Below are positions 31,901 through 43,491 of a stretch of 64,000 nucleotides of DNA, piece after piece (the stretch's first letter is position 1; each line of letters opens with the position of its first letter). The notes below the pieces were generated by a model. It saw only the letters and a program-made list of their open reading frames with translations. It did not search any database and was not told the DNA's origin. Made by a program: the position numbers and the translations under genes. This stretch comes from Pseudopyrenochaeta lycopersici (Eukaryota > Ascomycota > Dothideomycetes > Pleosporales > Pseudopyrenochaetaceae). Where the stretch lies: NCBI GenBank assembly GCA_003313425.1, contig NHZP01000008.1, forward strand, positions 1,116,001-1,180,000. The letters are read 5' to 3'.

Positions 31901-34047
31901 GTGGCTCCGTATCCGTGTACGAGACAGTAATGTCTGGGATCAAACAAGCCATATACAAGTATCAAGCCTCGACACACTCCACTGCAGACTCACTACTAGC
32001 AACGGCATTCGCAGAACGTCGCTTCATGCTAGACATTTTTATGACACCTCGCTCTATTTCCTCGTCAACACCCACAATACCCATGTCCAAGCTTGCTGCG
32101 CATACGGGACACAGAAAAGACTCCCGCATGTGGATCGGTGTGCATGGGGGCGTTTACGATGTCACAGAGTTCCTGCCCATTCATCCAGGCGGAACCTTGA
32201 TTGTGGCTGGCAGTGCCGGGCTGGATGCAACCAAAACGTTCCATGAACTTGCTCACGATACCAATCCTGAGGTCTCATCCCTGCTGTCGAAGTACTTTAT
32301 TGGGCATTTGGGAACAAAGCCGCATTGTGGGAGCACTGAGATAAGTCAGCTGTACGATTTGTGGTATCAGTATTTGAGGACCAGCGTTGAGAGCCTCACA
32401 ACACTATATTTTGAGACAAGCAACATCTTGGAAGACTCTAAGATTTGGTTTTCTGGAGGGCTTTTCAATATTGGTGGAGTCAGAAAATTCTATCAGTTTC
32501 AGTCGCGACTGATGCAGAATGGATTCTCAGCGTTGTTCGGGGTGAGTCAAAGACTGGACTACGTTGTTTGGAATAAACACTAACATAATACAGGCGAAAT
32601 TTCAGGAGATTTACCTCAAGATCTCTTATTCCTTGGCGAATGCTGTTGCACCGAACGTTCGGCTGCCTGATGTGATCGGTAGCATCACCCGAGCGCAGTC
32701 TGGAGCAGATGCTGCAAAATCAATGAGAGAGATCTCGGAAGTTGGTCAGTTTGTCAGTAACAATAGCAAGTCGGCACGTTTCCATGAAAATGGAATTCTT
32801 AAGTATGCTCAAATGGTCACTGAACTGGATGTCACCTTCCTTGAACAGGTTCGTGATGAGGCTGCGCAGGGCATGGATGTATTTGACATGATTGCGTCTA
32901 TGGACGAGCCGACAGGCTCCAAGCAGGTATGATTCCCAACGCCAGAGGGTTCTCGAGATGATTAATCCCTAACATGGAAGTACAGATCAAGGTCGCCTCA
33001 TATCTTCTCACGATCCTAGAACGTATCGCTGCACGCCTGGAGGCATACTACGCATCTTTGTCGCAAGAGTCGATGTACCGCCCGGAGATTGAGAACAATC
33101 CGGCCCGAACCCGTTGGCATAATGTACGACGCAAGATCGTGGATGGGTCGTTTTTCGTCTTAGCCGAACCGGTCTCCCTCTCAAGTGGTGGTGATTTCGC
33201 CTCTGGCCTCCAAACACGCGCGGGTCCACAAAGCGCTCAAGTCGACTTCGCACAGATCTTCGCCAGCGCGCAACAGACACTTCAGTTGAATACACAGATT
33301 TTGCCGCCATCACAACGCAGCAGTCCACAACAACCGCGACGATTGGCAGATATGCATACCGCTCGAGCAGCCCAGAACACACAGGCGCCCAGTACCTTTG
33401 AAACCCAACAACAGAGCATTGCGATAAAGCGAATGTCAAATTTCATCAATTCAAACATGTCGACTATTCGGCGACTGAGCCGACTTCCTGCAACGTATGA
33501 CTTCAATGACATTATGGCAGCATATGGAAAGCAAGCTTCAGTTCCATCTAGAACCCCTCCGATTCATACTAAGAGTCCAAGCTCTACATCAAGTCACAGC
33601 TCACACGGCCTCCGCGTTAGGGGTGACTCGACAAGTCGTTCTTTATCGCCTCTGCCAGCACCGCAACCACTTCGTGTGAATGCTCGGACACCATCACTTG
33701 AGAGAAACATTCAACTAAACCATCGTCAACCTCCATCCGCACAGCTCCCCCAGTTACCATCTTCAGCCTCAACACCTATGGCCCATACTCCGACGGCATC
33801 GATGAACGCAGCAATGGTGCACCTCAATCGACGGCAACCACCGCGAAGCACGACACCACTTCCAGCTTCGCCTCGAGCTTCTCTGGCATTGAGTGCCGCA
33901 TCGTCACGGAGAAAGATGAGCGGAGATGCGCCTCTACCACCGGTGCCAGGCATACCCAGTGTGGCCGCTGGATTAAGGGCCCTAAAACTGGCCGCAAATC
34001 TCAATGGGGATGAGCTGAGATTTCAGCAGTTGCAGGCTAAAGTGTAG
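28972..34047 (+). CDS. IDO-like haem dioxygenase fused to CPR-type reductase and cytochrome b5
   Basis: Six exons (28972-29100, 29145-29385, 29458-29951, 29998-32541, 32594-32926, 32986-34047) give one 1600-residue protein. Residues about 45-500 are indoleamine-2,3-dioxygenase-like: NIAIPLRQVCTRMGRALPHL, then TENMDLRWPVFNDRGEAMF, then GFMGTHRYKVYGFLE, with His471 as likely proximal haem ligand and Arg371 a candidate substrate-binding residue. Residues about 535-960 are a P450-reductase-type FAD/NADPH module without an FMN domain: RTYS (720-723), AGGSGVAPFRGF (811-822) and YICGS with Cys923. Residues about 990-1065 are cytochrome b5 with HPGG (His1017) and His1041. A helical region (to about 1320) and a Ser/Pro-rich tail follow. 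Electron flow NADPH to FAD to b5 to haem is inferred; no biosynthetic neighbours are seen. Confidence 0.82.
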
Positions 34048-35811
34048 TACTATCAAGGATGCAAGTGAATAGGCATTTTGCGCTGAATCATTCGTTACCT
34101 TGTACGTGAAAGTCGCTGGCGATGTTCGCGAATATTTTTGCTAGCTTTTTTTTGGCAACAATTGTCTACGATATCATATACCCCATAATAGATAACGCGT
34201 TTAATGATAAGATTAAAACGATCTGTCCTATATGTGCATGTGAATGCGTTATGAATTTGATTGTTGCTCATTTGAGTGCGGTGTAATGTAAGTTGATTTA
34301 AGAGAAAGAGGGAAAATGAAGGAGTCTGACATTCAGCATATGGTCTAGTGCTTTCGCCCCACCTTGCTTGAAATAGTGACATGATTGTTGGAAGGTCCAA
34401 TTGTAGGCAAGAGACTTGGCTATAGCACTGAAATGTTCCTCCATCTCCATCGCAACTCTTGATAGCGTTTGACTTGTCCACATCGGGAATGAGAGAGGAC
34501 ATCTGTTCAAAGGAAGTTGCACAGGGCTTTGGCACGTCACTCGGCTGTAAATGACTAATGGGGTCAGCCCTGTAAATCAGAGCGCATACTTGACATGTAA
34601 GCTCCGACGTCCGACAGATTCGACATGTTTCTGGCCCCCAAAATTCCGGTGAAAGTTTCGTCCCACTCGCCCAATCATTAGGCGGCGGCATACGTATGCG
34701 CACACCCAGTATATCAGGACACGGTGTTGCGCATGAGCGAAACAGCAAAGAGACGGAAAGGACGCAGTGCGCAATTGTGCAAACGATGCGGACGGGCCTT
34801 TTTATCAAGACGGCCGCGCGCGGTGAGCTTGGCCGTCCCGTCGAGAGAATGAGGGCCAGGGAGAGGGCGGATCATGGCGCAGGTCCACATGTTGCTCACA
34901 CAGCCTCAGAGCAAGCCACCGCCCATAGCAGGAACAGCTCCTAGTGGGCAATTCTGACTGGCCGGGAGGGTGTCAAGGGGTCTTTGACCGGTATCCTGGG
35001 GAGTTTAGCCGCGTCCTGCTGGGTGCAAGTGCGGGAACGATGGTCGAAGTCTGACCGCCCTTCGCAGCCCGTTTTTGGAGTGAACGGTGCCGTCTGGGAG
35101 ACGGAAAGGCGGCGTCGTCGTCCCAAGATGCGTGTTCAGTCCACAACGCGCATCCGCGAAAGCACTGGCGAATAGACCGGTCACTCGCGTGCTCTTTTGC
35201 GCATTTCTAGCGTTGCAGAGTTGCATGTTCTTGTTCGTTGTGCAGCAAATAATGCCATCAGCCCGCGTCTCGGATACGGATTATTGAGCGTGGAGGCTTA
35301 GCTTCCAGGCAGCAGCGCTTGGCATCCTCCACGACGCGCCTTCAACGACCTCACACGGCGCTGCCCCATTACCTCGCAATCCCCAAGCTCACTGCTTTTC
35401 AATCCTCCCTTCTGCTTCCAACTGCGTCCTCAGGCCTCTCCCCCTCTTTTTGCACTGCGCTCCCGCCGCCCTTGTTGCATCTTTTGCCGCCCGCCGCCCG
35501 TCTTACTCCGACTGCTGCGCCCCTCTATATACTCCATCACTACCCTCCCGGCCCGGCCAGAGGACTCTCGCGCCCTTCCCTCTCCTGTCGGACCATCCTG
35601 TGCTCCCCCACCAATCAGTCACCACTTTCCGCGGCCGCATCTGTTCACCTCCACTGCTCCCGGTCAATGAGAACGTGATCTAGCGTTTTGCACAACCATT
35701 CACGCTTGGTCCAAAGGATCCCTCGGGCTCTGCAAACTGGACAGTTGCCGTGACTCATAGCCTGAGGCCTCCTATCCAATTCAAGCTCAACTGGAACCAG
35801 TCATAGCCGTC
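34048..35811. other. Intergenic, promoter/leader of the C2H2 gene
   Basis: No supported gene. From about 35320 on the plus strand is pyrimidine-rich, typical of a long fungal 5' leader. A 200-codon minus frame at 34095-34691 lacks any family feature and is not called. Confidence 0.5.
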
Positions 35812-38238
35812 ATGTCTGCACCCCACGGCCAGAACTGCCACCCCCGCCGCCGCCCTATTAAGGGTCAGGTCTCCCCTCTCAACACCCATGGCATGACACT
35901 TCGCAAGAGCGGCACCTTCTCGTCGCCCAAGTCATTGTCCACCGACTTCTGTGATCTGGAGAACCAACCCTTCATGCCACGCCGGTCGCCAACCAGCACT
36001 GAGAGCCTCGAGCTGCTCCTCCAAGACTCCAGTGTCCGCCGCGTCGCCAACCTGCTTAAGGACTTCGACAAGAAGATTGCCGGCCACCGGGCGGCCTCCA
36101 CCAACATCCTCACCGACCCCGAAGTGCTTCCTGTACCAAGCTTTGTCCTCGACAACGCTACCCTGGACAGCACGCCAATGGACATTGACTGCAAGCCATC
36201 TACCGTCGAACAGAGCCCCCACGACCACGCCTCTGACAGCGGTCTGGGATCCAGCGTCAGTGGGTCGAAATACGGTAAGGATCCATTGCAACTACCCGTC
36301 TTGGTCACGGACACCCCGCATGCTCACATACATAAAGACAACGTCCGCACCCGACGTTCCAGCGTCCGTGGATCCATCAACACCTCTGTCAGCTCCACTC
36401 ACTCTGCTGTCACCCGGTCCTTCTCAGCCCTGGGTGTCTCTGAGGAGAAGCACACTCTTGGCGAGTACGCTTGCAAACAGATTCACGACACCATCATCAA
36501 GCCCATCCTCGCCGAGGAATCACTAAAGGACTTCCATCCTTTGATCAGAGACGTCCCCCGACGCATAGGTGAGAAGAACATCTGCAATCTCCGCGATCTC
36601 GAAAAGACCCTCATCTTCCTGGCACCGGTAAGTGGAATCCGTTATCTTTCAGAGAGTGCAAAAGCTTATTGCATTTTCCGCGGCTTTAAGGAGCTTTCGG
36701 CTACATCGACTTCGTACCTCCGTTTTTGTGAACGATCAATTCAGCTTCTGCATACGACTGTCGAGTACCTCTCCGAACAAGATCAGCGACTACCAACTGA
36801 TCGCCCGTACACTAACAATTACTTTCTCGACTTGATCGAACAGATCCGACGATACGCTGCAATCATGGCCGCCACCAGAGAAAAGCAAGAGAAAGGAGAG
36901 GAACTGGAAGAAATGGACTACTCACGGTATGATCGCGCCGCCGCCTACTTGTTTACACGCTCGACTAATCAAGCCACCGACAGTGATGAGAAGGTCACCT
37001 TGCGCGGTGGGCTCAGCCATGACGGCCGCCCCATCGAGCTGGTTCGTGAGAAGAATGGCAAGGTCATGCCCATTGCTGATGACGCCGAGAAGGCCTACAA
37101 GGGTCTGCCAAAACGCGCCCTTTCTGAGGACGAGATGGATGAGGACGAAGTTACCCGTTCCATGGCACGGCGCAGGAAGTCTGAGAAGCCCGGAGACGTC
37201 ATGCACACCTGCCGTGACTGTAAGAAGGAGTTCAAACGACCATGTGACCTCACAAAGCACGAGAAGACTCACTCCCGTCCCTGGAAGTGTTCTGAAGAAA
37301 AGTGCAAGTACTTCGACCTTGGCTGGCCAACTGAGAAGGAACGTGACAGGCACATGAACGATAAGCACTCGGCTGCCCCTGCGCAGTACAAGTGCCTCTA
37401 TCCGCCCTGCACCTACGCATCTAAGCGAGAGTCGAATTGTAAGCAGCACATGGAGAAGGCTCACGGCTGGGAATACGTTCGTTCTAAGAGTAATGGCCGT
37501 AAGAAGGGTCCTACCAATAACGATCAGAGTCCCACTACTCCGCTTACTCCATTCCTGGGCACTCCACAGTCAGCAACCCTGACTACGCCCATCACGCCAT
37601 TCCTACAATCGCCTCAAATGCCTTTGATGGATAATACCTTCGATTATTACGGCTTTGGAACTCCAGCGCTGAGCGTTCAAGGCTACCAAGAAGGTTTCCG
37701 ACGTGATTCGACGACAACCGATGGGTCTCCCTTTACTTACTCATCCGGACACTCACCTACGGAGCCGACGTCTTTTGAAGATGCCGTAACTCCTGAAGAT
37801 ACCACTATCAACCATATTGATGTCTTCAACAATAACTGTGGGCTTGGGTCGAACTTTAATACCGGCTTCCAGCAGCCTACACCGGCCCTGAGTGCTACGT
37901 TTGACTTTGAACCTCTTCCGTTCACTGCCAACAGCACTATGGCTGCCGGCCTTCCGCATCTTTCGCCATTGGCTCAGCCTGATGTCACGCTTTTCCCGCC
38001 TCAGATGCACATGGACGAAGGCTTTGGTGAAATGGACATGGATATGGACATGCAGACCTTCAGTCGGCCAACTGAAGATTTCACCTTGTTTGACACTGCT
38101 CCGCCAAGCACCATGACTTTTAACAACACCGCAAACTTTTTCCCTGATTTTAATCAGGTTGGTGGCCAGTTCGACAACTTTTATGCCGAGCCGACCACGA
38201 CGTTGGACGATTTGTGTAATTTCGGAAACCCGCAGTAA
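35812..38238 (+). CDS. C2H2 zinc-finger transcription factor
   Basis: Read straight through, the frame is 808 codons, but two 63-base stretches (36275-36337 and 36628-36690) look like stop-free introns, leaving 766 residues. The central helical block SYLRFCERSIQLLHTTVEYL is rebuilt by removing the second. Fingers: HTCRDCKKEFKRPCDLTKHE, then WKCSEEKCKYFDLGWPTEKE with a later His pair, then YKCLYPPCTYASKRESNCKQ and HMEKAHGW. A basic stretch (RSKSNGRKKG) follows. The C-terminal 250 residues are Thr/Pro/Asp/Met-rich and probably activating (MDMDMDMQTF). The family is conserved in Pezizomycotina; I cannot name the orthologue. Confidence 0.85.
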   Translation: MSAPHGQNCHPRRRPIKGQVSPLNTHGMTLRKSGTFSSPKSLSTDFCDLENQPFMPRRSPTSTESLELLLQDSSVRRVANLLKDFDKKIAGHRAASTNILTDPEVLPVPSFVLDNATLDSTPMDIDCKPSTVEQSPHDHASDSGLGSSVSGSKYGKDPLQLPVLVTDTPHAHIHKDNVRTRRSSVRGSINTSVSSTHSAVTRSFSALGVSEEKHTLGEYACKQIHDTIIKPILAEESLKDFHPLIRDVPRRIGEKNICNLRDLEKTLIFLAPVSGIRYLSESAKAYCIFRGFKELSATSTSYLRFCERSIQLLHTTVEYLSEQDQRLPTDRPYTNNYFLDLIEQIRRYAAIMAATREKQEKGEELEEMDYSRYDRAAAYLFTRSTNQATDSDEKVTLRGGLSHDGRPIELVREKNGKVMPIADDAEKAYKGLPKRALSEDEMDEDEVTRSMARRRKSEKPGDVMHTCRDCKKEFKRPCDLTKHEKTHSRPWKCSEEKCKYFDLGWPTEKERDRHMNDKHSAAPAQYKCLYPPCTYASKRESNCKQHMEKAHGWEYVRSKSNGRKKGPTNNDQSPTTPLTPFLGTPQSATLTTPITPFLQSPQMPLMDNTFDYYGFGTPALSVQGYQEGFRRDSTTTDGSPFTYSSGHSPTEPTSFEDAVTPEDTTINHIDVFNNNCGLGSNFNTGFQQPTPALSATFDFEPLPFTANSTMAAGLPHLSPLAQPDVTLFPPQMHMDEGFGEMDMDMDMQTFSRPTEDFTLFDTAPPSTMTFNNTANFFPDFNQVGGQFDNFYAEPTTTLDDLCNFGNPQ

Positions 38239-39153
38239 ACTGTGGGTTTGCATTGTATACGATGAGCGGGCATTTTTTGAGTAGCTTTTTCACATATTTC
38301 TTGTTTCTATACGGCAGCAGCCCTACTGAGCTGGAGTTCTGGCATTTGTTTGCGAACAGCGAGTACGATGGAAAAACTGTCTGAAGAGATGGATTTATGG
38401 ATACGTGCATGGGTTATGATCTTCTTCCCTCTGCTACTGGAGCTGGTACGGCACCCTTCACAGAACAGAAAATCCAAAAACAAATGGCCTTTGTTTGACC
38501 GATTTTCTTTCTTGCAACTGAGTTCGATCTCCCCCCTTCTCCTTGTTTCACATTTGGAGTCTAAGGTTGTGGTTGAGATCATCAGATAGTGTATGATAGA
38601 ATACGAATATTGTGAGGAACCAACTGTGTGCCGTTAGCCTTGGTTTGACTTGTGACTCTTCTGCGGTGACACATGAGCGTCATGCATGGGTGACTCTACG
38701 TGCTCGCAAGCAGCATTGCCACCCATCACCACCCTAAATATCAGTAACCGGAGCGTTCACCAGCAGCGAACCGATTCATATCACCTGCACCCGCGTCAAG
38801 CGGCTTGGTAGTATTAGCGCTGATAGCTGAGACCAATTGGACGCACGGAATCGCACGGTTGTTTCAAGGGTTCCCCAAGCGCAAACCCCCCTCGTCTTCA
38901 GGATGCCGCTCTCTCGACTTTGACCTCTTCACTCGAGGTGGGGTCTGTCGGTCCCTAGACAGTCTTTTCAGACATCTTCTCGTCGCTCTCTTGACATATT
39001 CTTAGGCTCTTTGCAGCCGTTCCACTCCCTCTAGGTTAGGAAGCGCTGGTCGTGCCTGCCTCCTTGACGCCCGTCTTCCCGCTGGGTAGCGCGTCATATC
39101 CGAACGAAGCGTTTTTCTGACATTTGTGCTGTTGCGTTGCGGAATTAGTGAAC
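38239..39153. other. Intergenic, C2H2 3' flank and MFS promoter
   Basis: No gene supported. Confidence 0.5.
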
Positions 39154-40836
39154 ATGTTAGGTTTCCACAGAAGGACGAGGTCCTTGATTCCGGTGAAGGA
39201 TTTGGCAAAGTACGACAAGGTGTCGACGGTCGAAGACGGGGAAGATGTGTATGCCGAGGAAGAGACGGAGATGGAAATGGAGATGCACAACGCGCCAGAT
39301 GTGGCGGATAAATCGCGCCAGAGACAATTGATGTTGGTGTTTATCATCTTCTTTGCGGAGGCGTAAGTTACTCCTTCCATCTTATCCCGCAGCAGACGAG
39401 TGGAGCGCATAGTGGCCAAGCTAACGCATACATGTAGCATCATGGCTTCAAGCTTACAACCGCAACTCCAAATGCTCCTTTCGTCCTCGGACTACTGTGG
39501 CAATCTCTCTACATCCTACCTTCGAAGTATTCTTGACTGCGCATATGCATTCGGCGGCACAACGGGCCTCTTCTGGGGCTACCTCGCTGACCGGATGGGA
39601 CGGAGACGCGTCACACTTCTCGGCCTGTGGACGATGCTGATCTGCTGCTTAAGCATGGGATTCGCAACGAGCCTCGTGAGCTGCACAATTTTCCGCTTCT
39701 TTGCGGGTATGGTCAGTTCGACAATTGTGTGCACGAGCTTGACCATGATTGGAGACCTGAGCACCACCGCGGAAGAGAGGGCCAAGAACGTCGCTTGCCT
39801 GCCATTGATCTCGCTATGTGGTTCGTTAGGGCCTCTTATGCAAGGTATGGTCTCGGAGAGTCTGCAAGCTTATGGTATGGTGTGGGAGAAGTTTCCTACA
39901 CTGGGGTCAGAGCTGGCTTGCGCAAGCGTGCTCTTTGCAATTGCTCTTACCGCCAGTATCAAGCTCAAGGAAACGCTGCCACTCCACTTGGACCAGTCCG
40001 CTGATCGAATGGATATGGACTGCGAGAAGGCCGCTTTTCTCACTCGTGACTCGGAAGACACCAACATCACCCTGGTCGACTTTGTTCGCCCCGAGCCTAT
40101 CACTATTGCCCAGTTCATGCAGGCGCCTTCGCTTTTGGTCCTCCTGTCCTCCTTCTGCCTGCTATCTCTCCATGCGTCATCCTTCGACGTCCTCCTTCCA
40201 CATTTGGGCCACAGTAGCACCCAGCATGGCGGCATGGGTATTCCTTGCGATTGGCTCAGCATCGTCGTGCTTGTCGTTCGCGGGATTGCTGGCCTCGCCA
40301 TCTGCTACGCCATTCCCTTGGCCATGGAGAAGTACGGCCTTCTGAAGCTTTACCGCGCCGTCTCACTACTCTTCCCGGCCATCTACATCATTACCCCTCT
40401 CCTTGCCCTTGTCGTAACCTGCGCCGGATTTGCGCCGATCATTTCGGTGTTTTCTATTTTTACCAAGCATCTCCTCACAGGAGGCGCATCCGTCCTGGTT
40501 GCACTCCTCGTACTCAACACCACACCAGATGCATTCTCAGCTGGCACTGTTGTCGGCATGATGCAAGTCGCTAGCCTCTTCAAAGCATTCGCTGTGGCCG
40601 TCAGTGGCACGAGCTACTACTTCAGCGATAATGTCAGCGTCCAGTCAACCAACTTTGCGCTATGGACATGCCTTGGAGTGTTTGGTGCTGTCGGTGCCGG
40701 ACTCGCATGGTTTGTCCGAGAGCGACCGAGCGTAGAAACGGATTTCCCAAGTGAAGTTCTTTGCTGGGAGACTTGCTTCGATGCGGATGCCGAGAAGCAG
40801 GTGGAGCTGGACAGCGACATTGACACGGAATGCTGA
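39154..40836 (+). CDS. Major facilitator superfamily transporter
   Basis: Exons 39154-39362 and 39438-40836 give 535 residues. A cytosolic acidic N-terminus (EEETEMEMEMH) precedes the first membrane segment QLMLVFIIFFAEAIMASSLQ, which spans the intron. The MFS motif A between segments 2 and 3 is GYLADRMGRRRVTL. About twelve hydrophobic segments are visible. The shape resembles fungal members related to plant zinc-induced-facilitator-like carriers, probably proton antiporters, but the substrate cannot be told. No biosynthetic genes are adjacent, so a drug- or metabolite-export role is only possible. Confidence 0.85.
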
Positions 40837-41704
40837 TGAAGCCTGATGCAGGTTACGAGGAATTGTTTTGTTTCATTTGTCTTGATGTATCTAGGTGCAG
40901 CGCCTTTTTTCCCTTGTGTGGTTCTATCATTCCTATCTATCTCATTGCGTCCGACAACATAGCATCTTTCATTCCTGCATGTATAAACATGGAATCTACC
41001 GGTCTGATATGGCCACGTTATTTATCCTTATTGAAGCCAGTGCCGTTCTGATGAAGTGTTGCTCGGGCAAGATGACAATGGCCAGTGTCCTCACAACCGG
41101 GTGTTTGGTTCCAAGGGGCTAATGGAACAACTGAGTCGTGTGTGGCATCTCTGCGGCTGTCCAGGGGCGGCATGTTGTTTTGCACGTGAACAGAAGCCGG
41201 TGATAATTTGGGAGCCACGACCTGAAACACGCCAATGGGCAGTCATTTGGCCACACGAAGGCACACGCATGAGCGGCGATATGAGCGGCGACATGAGCAG
41301 CAGCATGAGCAGCGAGATGAGCTGAGGTGGATGGAACGCTGCATCGTCTCCGCAGTGATCTTCGTGATTTCCACGGTACCGGCTCTATTATTGTGGCTAG
41401 AGACCGTTGCCAGCCTTAATAGCGGGCTAGCGGCGTCATCAGCAACAGCGGGATGCCCCTGCATAAACACGGCGACTATGAGGAGGAGCAGGGCCGCGCT
41501 GGCCTTCCAGGTCCCTGGCTGCCTTCCAGTGTGTGTTCTGGTGACTCCTTTTCGCCTTCCTGCAGACCGACGGTAACACGCGCGCTCGAGAGCGGTATAT
41601 TTGTTTACATTGAGCTCGCCCGCCCACCACGCGCGCAAACCCCCCCTCCATATCTCTTAGCACAGCAACATCTCAGTAAACAGCTCCTACCGCCAGCAAC
41701 CGCC
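40837..41704. other. Intergenic with a 12-base minisatellite
   Basis: Holds the MFS 3' flank and the leader of the NTF2-like gene. No gene is supported. Confidence 0.5.
41269..41322. repeat. 12-base tandem repeat, about 4.5 copies
   Basis: Copies read ATGAGCGGCGAT, ATGAGCGGCGAC, ATGAGCAGCAGC, ATGAGCAGCGAG and a final ATGAGC. Divergence increases along the array. Confidence 0.8.
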
Positions 41705-43491
41705 ATGACGCTCCGCGCCACATATACGGCCTTCCTGGCAGCGCCCTCGACGGGCGCCCTCGCCGACAATGCCAGCCTCCACTACGTCTCGACGCTGACC
41801 AGCATCCAAGACGCGACAGCCATCATCAAGCACCTGTCCGTGCAGGACAAGCTGCTCAGCAAGACCAAGGAGAAGGTCCTGGATGCCGTAGAGGGCAGCC
41901 GCGCACTCAGCCTTGACGTGGAGACAACCATTGAGTTTCGCGCGGGCGGCGGCGCCTACTTGCCGGGCCTGGACGACAATTTCGTCGCAGACCGCACCGT
42001 TGTCTTTCCCATGGTGACGATGCCCTCAGGTCTCCTACTCCAAGGGTTGACAGCTGACAGCTAACAGGTTCACATCGTGCACTTCAACACGGCAGGCAAG
42101 ATCACACAAATCCGCCAGTATTGGGACCAGGGCTCCCTCCTCAAGCAGATTGACGTAATCGGCTCGCGCTCGCGCAACTGGCCCATTCGCGACGGCAAGG
42201 ACCAAAGCCACCTCATTGCCTCGAGCACCGCCGTGGTTGCCGATGCTGAATCCGCGCCTTCCTCGCGCCCGTCAACCGCTTCTCGCGGCCCAGATGACGT
42301 CTCCGTCGCCTCGCGCTCAAGAGGCTCCACCACCAACGCCATGAACGACCCGCATGCGTCATTGTCTCTGTTCCAGCCCCGCGATGTCGCTCAAGAGGAA
42401 TCCTACGTCTCGCAACCAATGGCAGCCCGCGCCCAGTCTGCAAAGCCTCCTCCACGCGAGTATTCTGAACTGTTTGTCGGCGAGAACGCAGGCTCTCCTT
42501 CGCCGTCGCCGCAGAAGATTCCAGTCAAATCTGGAGGGGGTAAGAACTACAAGGCCAACCGCTTGTTCGAAGACGCCGAGGACGACCAGCCCGTTCCTAC
42601 ACCCAAGAGCGTGAAGACCAACGCTAAGAAGTACAGCCATTTCGAGTTTGGCGATGGCGAGGATACTCCAAAGGTCCGAGACACTGCGCGCGCTCCTGCA
42701 AGGGGCAAGCAAGAGACGCATTGGGAGTTTGAAGATTTTGTGACGCCCCATAAGGTAGCTCAGAGGACGCAGCCTCAAGCCGTTCGACATTTCGGCTGGA
42801 GCGACGACGAGGTCGGTCCACTCTATCAACCAGAGATACATGAGGTTGCTCTCATATCTCTGCGCCCCACTACCATTAGAACATGCGCTGACGTGACTTT
42901 TGATAGGATGAGGTGTCTCCCGTACGCCGCCCAATCGTCCACAAGGCGCGCCCTGATGCTGATCCACATTTCGACTTTGTCGATGAAAGCACCCCTGAAG
43001 GCCAGCGGAAGCCAGCCCCTACTAAGGGCAGCCGCGGAAACAAGGGTCAGGGGCTGTACGAAGACCACGTTACGCACACAACTAACAATGAGGACGATGC
43101 CTCCTCCAAGGGCGACGTCAAGCGCGCTCTCACTGACGTTACAACTGCCGTTAAGAATGAGAACCGCAGCAAAGACTTTGGCGCCCATTGGGAGATGAAC
43201 GACAATAGCCCGGCAGTAAACAAGAACGGCAGTACCAAGCTGCCTACGCGCGAGACGCGCAAGGCTTTGAACACACATTGGGGCGAGTATCAAGACTCAC
43301 CAGACGGCCGAGGTATTAATATCGCGGGTAACGGTATGGGCGGGCGTAAGACGAATGAGCCCGCATGGTCATTGTTTGATGAGTCGCCTGCAAAGAAGGA
43401 GAACGCTCCCAACGGCTCGCATAACGGAATCAAGACCACGGGTGATGGTATGGGCGGGCGGAAGAATGCCGACTCGTTCTGGGACTTCTAG
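41705..43491 (+). CDS. NTF2-like domain protein with aromatic-acidic repeats
   Basis: Exons 41705-42013, 42068-42811 and 42907-43491 give 545 residues. Residues about 1-155 are a fungal NTF2-like fold (TYTAFLAAPSTGALADNASL, then VHIVHFNTAGKITQIRQYWD). The rest is charged and disordered with a recurring motif His-aromatic-x-aromatic/acidic-Asp followed by SP or TP: HFEFGDGEDTP, HWEFEDFVTP, HFGWSDDE, HFDFVDESTP, HWEMNDNSP, HWGEYQDSP, WSLFDESP and a final FWDF. GNGMGGRK and GDGMGGRK are a second repeat near the end. I recognise the architecture as common in ascomycetes but know no function. Confidence 0.8.

Noticed and set aside
34095..34808. Minus frame of 237 codons
   Set aside because: Starts at TTG, no family feature, lies over the 3' flank of the dioxygenase fusion and upstream DNA of the C2H2 gene.
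41056..41325. Frame ending in Met-Ser-Gly-Asp repeats
   Set aside because: Explained by the 12-base tandem repeat; no start with good context, no protein character before it.
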